From Liquidambar formosana (lineage: Eukaryota; Streptophyta; Magnoliopsida; Saxifragales; Altingiaceae): DNA of 64,000 nt. Each line of letters begins with the position of its first letter. Position 1 is the first letter of the stretch. Below, one piece after another: positions 28,001 to 39,697 of this stretch. The notes under the pieces were generated by a model. It saw only the letters and a program-made list of their open reading frames with translations, was not told where the DNA came from and did not search any database. Made by a program: the position numbers and the translations under genes. The stretch is from NCBI GenBank assembly GCA_039720395.1, contig CM077826.1, positions 25,314,430 through 25,378,429 of the forward strand, written 5' to 3'.

Positions 28001-31000
28001 GTTAAGGCACATTTGGAGGTGTTGTAATGGTTTTTCTCGGCCTCCAGAAATTATCAAGCATGATTTGTTTGCTGTAAATTCCAATCTTGGCTCGTATGCT
28101 AATTTAATGGTCCTAATATTTTTTCTCAGCATTCTATAGCCCTTTTTTTCCTTAGGGGCTAGGCTATTGCCACCACATAAAATGCTCTAAGCCCCCAATT
28201 AATTAAAATAATTTGTTAAATTCTTTATATCCAAATGTACATTTACCATTAAGGACATGTCTATTAAAAGACCTAAAGGAAATTTTCCTATCCCCACCCC
28301 ACTCCACCCCCAACTCCAAAAATATTACACCATCTATAAACTTCATGCTCTGACAAACCCTAACACTCTTGACACCAAATCAATATGTACATGAAATATT
28401 AGTATTTCTCATGTTATATTGAATAATGGACGAGAAAAGCATTGCTAGAGATGGTATTAGTAACCAAAAGGCCATTATTTATATATTTTTTGTCGAGTTT
28501 AACTTCAATTTTTTGTATGCTGAATTTTGCCTTGTTCGGATTCTCGATTCCAAACATGTTTAAAGTGTTCATTTCTGTAACACCAAACGCTTTCAACGCA
28601 TTCCAATTTATAAAGCCGAACAACTTTCTTTTGTTCCGTTTTACAACTCCGAAAGCCTTAACAGTATCAATCACGTTTTAGGATTGTTCGGTTATGTAAC
28701 TTCGAACAATTGGCTAGGGTTCAACTCTAGGAATCCGAACAATCTTTTGTTGTTCTGTTTTAAACATAGAACAACTTAACTGTACAAATCCCATTTTAGA
28801 ATTGTTTGTTTATGTAACTATGAACGGATTATTAAGTGTTCGTGTTTATGAGTCTAAACAACTAAGCGATGTTCCTTTTTAAAGGTCCGAACGTTGTTAT
28901 ATTGTTCTTTCTTCTAAATCCGAACATATATACTTTGGTCTTATTATGGGTCTGAACATATATACTTTGTAGGTGGGGTGGAAAATGGTTTTTAGATTTT
29001 TTAATAAGGGTATTTTAGGAATATAAGGGGTGCTTACAAAAAAATTTGAAGGGATTTAATTAGTGAGGGATTAGAGTATTTCATGTGGTGGCAATAGCCT
29101 GGCCCTCTCCATAGTTGCTGCTGTATTTGTGTCCCTTACCATATTTCAACGTGTTTGGAGCTTGATGGATAGTGTCTGAGACCATCACAATATGTTGGAA
29201 GTGAGTGAGGTCACCCAAAACCAACCCAAAGAAGTTGTCAGTCATTTAGGAATCCCTAATGAAAACCCTACCCTCCATGAGTTACAACTTTCTCATCTTC
29301 TCCTAACGTTTTAGAGAGCTCCTCCACTTTTTGCTTTTGTGAATTGAGGCCTGTGAAGCCCTTTTGGTATGCTTCTCCTTAAGGTCGAATTTTCGTCTCC
29401 ATATGGCATCCTCCATTAACTATGGAGATAGCATTGAAAAGTCTAACTTGCAATTCTTTTTCCTTTCCTTTATTTTCTTCTTTTGCATTAGTCACTTACA
29501 AGAAAATACTAAAGATTTGAGCCACAGAATTTCTCAATCCTGACAAGAGGAAGCCACATATGTGAGTTGAGGCAGAGAGGAAAGATAATGGCCTATGATA
29601 AATAATGGATATGCCCTAAGAAAAATTTGGGGGAAAAAGAAAAGGAAAAAAAAAAATAGGATGCATGTAGCCAAGACAATTAGAACTTTTAAGGCTTTGT
29701 TAAAATTGAGCTACAAAAGGTACTAATTAGAAATTAAGGCATGGAATTGAGCTCGTGCAGATGGCATATTTCGGAAAAATTGTATTTTGTATTTACCATC
29801 AGTGAAGCTTTAAACAATTGTCCTATTTTGTATCCCTAGTCATGACGTGTGTGTCATGTTGATTGAAAGTTCTTAACCCAATGTATTGCACAAATTTGTA
29901 GCCTAGTAGGTTACTTCAGTTGTTTATAGAACAAATAACCATATGCTGAGCACTCATGCCTTCCAAATTTCATGAAACATAATATGGCATGGACAATGCA
30001 CTTGGGAAAAATTAATTTCAATTCACAATTTTTCTTTTTCTTTTTTCTTTTTTCTTTTTTCTTTTTTGGGTATGAGGAACCCCTTATCCTAGGCCCATGC
30101 AAGAACCTGCAGCCCACATGAACCAACCCAAGGCCTATGAGAATCATGGAATCTTGTGCAGGTGGTCTCAAGGAGTTGGCAGGAGTCGAACTCAGGACCT
30201 CCACTTCCTGAGGCGTGGTCCCTTGCCAAGTGAACTACCCCTTGGGGTTCAATTCAAAATTTATTTTTTTAACATATCTCTCAAACATGAGAGAGCAAGT
30301 CATGGTTTAACATGATAGCAAGGGATTAAATGAAGAAACAAAACACACACTATTTACAAAAAACACTAGAAGTAAAGTTTGATATACTACAGACAAAAAA
30401 AACTTCTCTCAACAGAATACTATGGATAATTTATCAGCATTGACCAAATTTTCTCACAAAAATAAAAATTAAATAAAATTTTTTAAAATCCCCAAGCAGA
30501 TGTGGAAAAATAAACATATGATTTAGCTTTAAAGAACAAATCATTGAAGTTATTTCCATCTGTGGATGTAGACAAACAATTCCTTTCAGAAAAAAGTTAC
30601 ATAGAATATCAGCTGATAAATCAACTACAGCCAAATTAGGATGGAGTTGTTATGGCACTCCAAAACAGTTGGGACAAGGTATTATGTAAATATTAATCAA
30701 AGAACGAATCAAATATTCAGATCTAAAACATGACATTCCAGAGATATTAATAAAAATTGTTGAAGTCTAACTTACCAAAAAAAAATGTTAATGCTATGGT
30801 GCCATCAACAAAAAGGATTAACTGACAGGAGCAAAGCAAACATAACCAACCTGTGTAACATAATTTCCGTACTGGTCTTGAGCAAGAACAAAAGCAGATT
30901 CCAAGATCTCATCCACTATACACTGACTTTGTAGCTCATTCGAACAATGCTCCAAAACTCTCTATGACAAACAAAAAGAAAAAATGAACATTTTGAAAGA

Positions 31001-34000
31001 ATATGATAGGATAAGAATGGAGTCTTCACACCCAAGAAACTACGTAGTCTTACCTGAATAACACGGCAACCATATGGATGAGTGGAAAGCGTAGCAACTT
31101 GACCTCGAAAAGCAGAAATAATAAATCCAATTTTCTCCGTAGGGATACGCTCAATACATTTTTGTATAACGTGATTTCCATTTTGATCGCGTACACATCT
31201 CATAACATGACCATCCAGCTCATGCACAAGCTGTATTTTCTGATCAAGCTCAATAACCTCGAGGGCCTAAAATAAGCATACACAAGATGGAAAAAGAAAT
31301 CAGAAAACATATTGCAAACCTCATGTGCAACAACAGGACCATTTTCATATTGCAATCGATAATGTTTCTTCCCATCAATAACATTATCGATCACTGCAAA
31401 AGGTGCCTTGCAATTTACAGGTAACTTTCAAAGTAAGAAATTTCTTACACCTTGAGAAGAATCTAGCAAATTTAAGTTGCTGCAACCAAAAAGTATTAAC
31501 TACACTCAAGAAATGCATAGTACTAATTCATTTGTTATTTAGGAGAAGCTTGCAACTTTCTTACTAATGGGGAAAAAACTCTTGATGGAAAAGAGATGGC
31601 ATTATTATGTTGTAGGCTTAGAAGTCTTAAAAGGAGTGACAAAGTGGCCTCTATTACCATGGGTATCAACAGGGAGGACTTTTGGCAATTAAGCTTTACT
31701 GGCTACTCAATTGATAGGAAGTAAATCACCACCTGAAGTGCTCAGTTGAAAACTGAAGCAAGAAATCTCAACCATCTCCCTCTCAAAGCATTTCTGTGAG
31801 ACTTGCCACATTCAACCTAGGAATCTGAAGTGGCCATTTGAGAAGCTTTCAAGCAGACTCAAACCAAATTTTGAGAAAGGCAAGCTGATCAAAAAAAAAA
31901 TTGATAAAGGCATACTCTATGAAGTAAAGGAGGTCCTTGCAATTTAGGACCTCTCCATCAATATGTGAGGCAAGGTGAGATTTTTTTTCCTTTTTAATAA
32001 CTAGCTTTTCCTTTGGGAACGCCTTTCCAAACTCTATTGATTTAGGATTTGACGAAGGAGTGGCAAGGGAAGTTGGCTAAGAGGTTCTACACTATAAACT
32101 GGGAAAACTCCAGTTTGAAAAGAGCTCATTTCAACAACCATATGACATAGCAAATGAACAGGGATTGTCGTCAAGAAACTTGTAATAAGCTCCAAGGAGC
32201 ATTTGGTGTCCCAGGTTCTGTGGGAAAATCTAGGACTGGTAATAGGATATGCTTATGGTTCTTGTTTGTCAACCCTATGATTAGTGAACAACCCATTTCA
32301 CTAAAATCAATTTAGTAATTGGAGCAAGTCCCAGCATCTCTCACTAAAATCAATTTAGCAGAAGTTAGTTTGTGCAGTATCCATCACTCATACACATAGC
32401 TCATTACTCATAATAAAAATCGTCTTCCATCAAGAGAAGTTTTTCCTTTTTCTTTCTTCTTTTTTTCCTTTTTTTTTTATTATTTTATTTTAGTTGCACC
32501 AGAACTCTGAAAAAAATTCTAACACTGAAATCATTTAATTTCTTGAGTGTGGATGATACCCAATAGGGATATCAAGTGAAAGGAGGATATAGAGGAACTA
32601 AAAGGATCACTTCTTCACCACCCAAAACTTTTTTCCTAATAACCTTTGCAATTCCATACCCATGTTCAACCAAAAAATGAGATATATCATGTATTATTAT
32701 AATTAAAATTTTCAATTTATAAATAATAATAGAACATAATTAATTTTGAAAAAGATGCACATTTTTTTATTAAGTAAATAGTTGTATTAATGAAAAAAAG
32801 GGACAAAGCACAAGTACATGAGACATATACAAGATCCAAGCAAAAAAGGCTCGAAACGAGACTTTAAGAGAATCAACAAAATGAACAAAAGAGGGGCTAT
32901 TCCCACCAATGTGGCTACAATGCCACCAAAGAGAGAATCTTTACTAAAGAAGACTTAAGCTCAAGTAAGGATGCTTCAGCCCCTTCAAAACTCCTCCTCG
33001 TGTTCCTTTCTTTACAAAGACACCAAAAAAGAGTATGTGGAACCATTTTCCAAGCCACGTTTACACTCCTAATGCCTGCCTTATTCCACCAACTTAAACG
33101 GTTGTGTTGGCCAGAAGAACCTAGTAAATGCCAGAGATAAAAGATGAAGACCCACAATTCTTAAGCCACACTACAATGTATAAAAAGATGGTTCACCTCC
33201 GCCTCTTCCTTGCACATAATGCATCTATTAGGCATCACCCACCTCCGAGTGTTTAAGTTTCCAACTTAAAAGCCTAAGCTTATAAGTAGAGGGCCCAAAT
33301 AGGTATATGAAGACATGTTAAACTCGATATTTAATCGATGTGTGATGTGGTATATTTCCAACACTCCCCCTCACATGCAAGCCTAACAAGACAATAACGG
33401 GCCTGTCACATGGACGTGGACAACAGAGACGGGCTCACGAGCGAAACGGGCCCAAGAATGACATGCTCTGATACCATGTAAAGTTTCCAACTTAAAAGCC
33501 TAAGCTATTAGGTGGAGGGCCCAAACAGGTATATGAAGCTATATCAACTTTTTTTTTTTTATATTTAAACGATGTGGGACTTCCCAACACTCCCCCTCAT
33601 GTGCAAGCCTAACAAAACAACAACAAGCCTGTCACTTGGACAACAACAACGGGCTCACAAATGAAATAGGCCCAACAACAACAACAACAATAATGGGCTC
33701 ATAAATGAAACGGCCCAAGAACGACATGATCTAATACCATGTTAAGTTTCCAACTTAAAAGCCTAAACTTATAAGTGAAGGGCCCAAACAGGTATATGAA
33801 GACATGTTAAACTTGATATTTAATCGATGTGGGATGTGGGCCTTCGCAATGCTCCCCCTCACGTGTAGGCCTAACAAGATTCAAATGGTCTGTCTGTCAC
33901 GTGGACAATAAAGACGGGCTCATGAGCGAACTGGGCCAGGAACGACATGCTCTGATACCATGTTAAGTTTCCAACTTAAAAGCCTAAGCTTACAAGTAGA

Positions 34001-36610
34001 AGGCCCAAACAGATATATGAAGACATGTTAAACTCGATATTTAATCGATGTGGGATGTGGTATATTTCCAACACTGAGGAATTAAATGGCCCATAGTTAA
34101 GCACTTGTCTCTAGCCACCAACTAAGATAAGAAAGCAACTTTAGTAGGAACCAAAGAAATCCAAGTATTCTTTGTTGGATGAAGCACCACCCCTCTATGA
34201 CTTAAACCTGAATGGATCGAAAACAGTAGAAGATAAAGGCTAATTCCTAGAGCAAGATGCAAGTAAAAGCTGGAAGGAGGCACGCTACTAGAGGTAGGGG
34301 CTGCAAATGCTACTAGAGAACGAATAGAAGACTGAGAAGATAGTCATGGAGCGAATTGAGAAGATAAGTGTCAATGTTGTGCTACAAGTTTAACATACAT
34401 GTTCTTCCAATATCCTTTCTGAGGACAGAAAATGCATTCATCAATACCAACATGAGGTTTTGGCTTCCCAGTAAGCTAAGTAAGATGCATAGGAATAGGC
34501 AATAGTGGAGGTTGAGCAGAGGAGGCAGTAAACACTGGCTGAAAAAGAAAAGCAGGATGAGCAACTTTAAAGCAAGCTTCCTAGCTAAAAGTTTGCTGAC
34601 TGATTCATCAGCCTTCAGTAATGGAATATGAGAAAGAATTGCTCCACAAAGCAGTTCAAATTGACCATGAAGGCCATAAGAAATTGTGTCAACCTCTGCC
34701 TTTCCCTATAATTGATGTAACTGTCTAAGAGCTGCAAATTGAATGGGTCCATGAGTGCTAACTCATACCAATAACTAGTCATCTCATTATATGACTCCTG
34801 AATTGACTTGTCCATCTGTAGTGCCCCTCAAATAGCTATTTCCAATTCATACTTTTTTTTCAAGATTTGATTCTAGATATATGCCCTTCATGTAGTCCCA
34901 AACTTCCACGGTATCATATTGTCACTACCCCCGCCTCACTCGCGCTTCATTGGGGTGTCTACACATATGTAGAAAAATTCTTATCAATACTTGGCTCCAC
35001 AAAGTTATGCAACCAAGTGAGAATTTGTGCATTTTCCATCTCCCTTTTTGCGACTGCTTTATCAAAGCCATCCATCTTAGGATTAGAAGGTTGGATTTCA
35101 ATGCTATTAACATAAACCCCAATGACTTATACCAAGTTAAAAAAAAAAATTCATAACATTGGACCAATAAGAGTAAATGTCCCTGGTCAACGAAATGCTA
35201 ATAGTCTGTAATTTGTCCTCGGCCATAGTAAAAAACGGAGGTGAAATAGGTGTTGTGGGGCCCATTACATGAGATAACAAGTGTTGATGCTGTGAGGCCT
35301 GTTAAGACTTTCCTGGCTAATGTAACAAGTGCTGATATAATAGATGCCGTTGCGACAAAGCAAGAAGGAGTGATTTTTGGTAGGCTCGAATGAGTACAAC
35401 ATACGTAATAGAGAGAGAGAGACAAAGAAGGGGCTCCTCCACTTGGTGAAGGTAAACGAAGGCTAGACAAGGGTGGTTTCCATCAATGGTGTGGACAAGG
35501 TTGTGATGGTGCTCGAATGGTGAGATCTAGGGCTTGATCAACTGAGGAGAAAGAACTGATGCAAATGGCTCAGCTAGGGTTTAAAGCTTCAAGATGGTTG
35601 CAATAGTATTTATTGGTGCTGATTAGAGTTTGAATGGTGGTATTGCTGTCAAGATGATCGACTGCAGAGGAAGGTTCCACGACGCAAAGTGAGAGAAAAG
35701 ATTGCTGTGAAGATCAACTAGTGCTCGTTTTTTTTCACCTAAAGTGCTAGAGGGGGCGATTAAGCAAGAGGATTCTATGGCATAAAGCTAGAGTATGCGT
35801 ATTGAAAGGAAGAAGGTTCAGCACAGGTTGATTGATTGATGATTGTAGAGAAGTTCAAAGTTCTTGATGGGTTCACGATTGATTCCATGCTTCACAACTG
35901 GGATTGACCCTGCTGGAGAGCGCTTCATGGCTGATGCTAAGAGAAAGAAGAAGGTGCTACAGCCCTTAGGCTCTGATACCATGTAACTTTGCAAAATAAT
36001 AATTTCTCATTAATTAAAAAAAGAAAGATGACGAGCATATTTATAAGTGTCTAACCCTGATATCACTGAAAGACTAAACTACTCTCACTAACAAATTATA
36101 TTTACAATAATTAAATCTCACAGGGAGTCACAGCATGTTATATATCTACTCAATATAACCGAATGACAAAAAAGCCTGGATTCCTTTGAAATCTCCACAA
36201 CCACTTAATCACAAGTGTGGTGTATCTCACAATCCAATTACCCAATCCTAGACACCCCTCTCTAGAACGATTAACAGTACTTTCTCAATCTCCTTTGCGG
36301 TACTACAAGAAATTTTTAAAAGGAAGGTAATAAGATGAGATATTGGCCACCTCTCTCACATGAGGTGGACCCTGGAATATATTAGTAAGGCAACAATCTT
36401 CAACAACCATGTGCATGCATATACATTGAAAATTTGCAGCGATCATCTCTCAATAAGAGATCATCCATCGAGAGCAAACTAATGAAGATTTTTCTACAAA
36501 CCCTAGAGAGTTTGAAAGCAAGCACATTGAGTATGTTAAATGCAAAAGAATAATGACTGTGAGATACATCATACACCATATCATTATAGCATTAATCTCA
36601 CCACAATGGC

Positions 36611-36644
<34 letters not shown>

Positions 36645-39364
36645 TCTGACGAAGGACAAGGAATCGTTCAAGGAGAAAATACAACTACCAAGAAGCCATA
36701 TAAAAAAATAAGGGGCAAATTACAGATTTGTCCAGTTATGGGAAAAAAATTATATATCAATACAAATTAGTATTCATTCTTAGTTCAGTTAGTAGTCATC
36801 TACTAGGAAGTTAGTAGTCATTTGTATTGATATGTATTATTCACCCATAACGGACCAATCTGTAATTCTCCCTAAAATAATAAAAATAAAAAAGAACCAT
36901 AAGAAACGAAGCAATAAATTTTAATCAAGATATTTACACAGGTGTATTAAGATGGAAACATGTTTTAAAGGGATTTGGAATTGTTCGTGAATTTCCAAAT
37001 CAAGGAATTGAAAACCCTAGAATTGGAATTGAATTTGATGGATCATTGGAATATCGATCCATTTTGGAAAAATTGAGTAACATTACAATTATTATTTAAA
37101 TTAGTGTTTTGATGATAATAAGTTTGTAGTGGAGCAGGTCACGGTGGCTGGAATGGGATGATGAACCTGACACCACAGTTACATTTGTGGTGCTAGTGGC
37201 AATTACAATAAAATGAAGATAGTGTTTAGTTAGTGGTGGTGGCTGCAATAGTGATGATTATAGAGGGGAAGGAATCTTAAAAACGGTGGTAGCAAGTTAG
37301 CAACAATAGTGGTGGTGTCGTGGACTTGTGGTGGCAATGCCACTAGTGGCGTGGTGTGAGGAGGTGATTAGGGTAGCAATTTTGGCTGAGGTAGTGCCAT
37401 TGCAGGTGGTGATGATAATGGGAGGGGGACGGGAATGGGCGTTAATAATGCCAATATGACAGTGATGGTGGCAGGTGGTGGTGGTGGTGGCGGTGGCAGC
37501 AGCAACGGCGACTGTAGTTTTGATTGTGGTGCTAGTGGTGGTAGGTGGTAGCAACGCTAGCAATAGTGGTGACCAAGGACATAAATATAGATACCAATGG
37601 ATATATCAAGGATCCAAAAACACAGATATATCGAAAATATCGATATCAATTTAAAGATATGATGGATATTATCAATTAACTGATGAAGTAAAATTTGTAT
37701 TAATAACAAGAGGCTAAGCTCAAGTACATGAGACATATACAAGAACAAAGCAAAAGAAAATGCACAAAAGAAAGAACCCTTTATAACTTTAGGGAATCCA
37801 AGAAGTGTACAAAAGAAGGACTTGCTAATCTTAGCAAATTTAGTATGCCACCAAAAAAGATTCTTAGTAAGGATGGACTTTTCAATCCCTTCAAAAGTCC
37901 TAAGGTTCCTCTCCCTCCAAATACACCAAAAAGTAGCATGAGAGACCATACTCCAAACCACTTTAGCTTGTTTGTTGCTACTTTTTAACCACCAACCCAA
38001 GAGGAGATCAAAAGTAGAAGAAGGGATGACACAATGGACACCAAATAAATTGAAAATGAGCATCCAAAGGCTCCTAGCCACCATGCAATGGATGAAAAGA
38101 TGGTCCACCGTTTCCGCCTTCTCCTTTCACAAGATACATCTATTAGGCATAAGCAAACCTCTCCCAATAAGGTCATCCAAAGTCAAGCATTTATTGCAAC
38201 CCACAAACCAAGACAAGAAAGCAACTTTAGAAGGAACTGAGGTAATCCAAATAGTCTTAGCCGATAAGAAAGGAATACCTAAAGGCCTCAAAATATTGAA
38301 GAACGATATCACGGAGAATAGTCCTTTAGAGTCCTTACACCACACCAAGGAGTCATTCTCACCCACCAAAATCTTACAATCATAAAGCACTCGAGGAAAA
38401 AAAAAAAAAAAATAGTACACTTTTCATATAAATGATTGACTTTGCATTAAAACAATTTAGAATCAATTGGAAAACATTGAATTGGACTCCTATAAACAAT
38501 TTAGAATCAAAATATTGCAAATTAAATCCGTATAAGACAAGTACATGGTGTGTAGGGTGCAAAAAGTGCATAGCGCTAAGCACATAAATAGTGCAGATTT
38601 AACATTTAAATGTTACATAACATTAAAAAACATGTTTGCAACATTTAAATGTAAAGTGGCACTAGGCCAAAAGGCCAAGGGCTTGAAATTATATTTTAAA
38701 ATATTTAAAATACTAAACTTAGGTTTTTTAATATTTAAACTCTAACAAGTAATAACCAGTAAAACAATAGAACCAAAGCCAAACATGCCCACTCTTACAA
38801 TCCTCAAAACCCATCACTTCCTCTCTCCTCATGCCAACCTTCTCTCTCCTCTGCACTTTGTCTGCTTCTTCTTTCTCCACATGGTTCACTTCTCCATCTC
38901 AAGAAGAAGATCCCATACTCTCAACAATCTCTAAGGCCATTAAGAACACCACCCCGAAAAAGCCTCTTCACATGAATCACACCTCTCTCGAGAAGCTACT
39001 CCCAAAGACTCTTTCACACCTCTCTCAAGAAGCTACTCCTCCAATTCGCCATATTCAGTCTTCGTCAATTTCACCACGATAATTTAAGAAAAACCAACGA
39101 AATTAATGAATTTTGCTGACAAACTCGTTACATCTCAATATTTCGAAAATACTGAGATATATCGTTCGATATCATGTCACAAAGAAATCAAAGTGGGATA
39201 TCGTATCAGTGCTTACCCATACACCGATATATCAGTGATATATCACTAATATTGTCGATTTTTCAGTCCATGGTGGTGACACAGGTAGTGGTAGTGATGG
39301 GTTTTTTTTCTTTTTTTGCTCAGATTCTTGGCTAGTGAGTTTGCAAATAACACCTCCGCATCTC

Positions 39365-39398
<34 letters not shown>

Positions 39399-39665
39399 GG
39401 TAATGATCTTATCAGCACGTGCTGATATAGGCTCATATCAACACGGCTACGAACCTACAATTACTAATTACAAACCTACAATTGACTGATTACAAACTTA
39501 CAATTGATTGACTACAAATGGACAATTATCCAACCCGCGGGGACATTTGTAGTCAGTCAATTGTAAGTTTGTAATCAATCAATTGTAGGTTTGTAATCAG
39601 CAATTGTAGGTTTGTAGCCGTGCTAATATAAGCCTATATCAGCATGTGCTAATAGGAACATTACC

Positions 39666-39697
<32 letters not shown>

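Larger units (their letters stand above)
21263..30850 (-). other. Pumilio intron 7 (9.6 kb), transposon-rich
   Basis: Donor ACACAG|GTTGGT, acceptor CTTGTAG. Elements inside are listed separately. Unassigned: 21263-22438 (AT-rich; the 21860-22080 purine-rich part may belong to the gag-like fragment), 25759-25999 (contains clustered GATACGTATC-like words at 25880-25990), 27301-28146 and 29115-30016. Confidence 0.85.

Noticed and set aside
37297..37563. Thr/Ala-rich minus-strand frame
   Set aside because: It is the reverse of a GGT-rich low-complexity tract.
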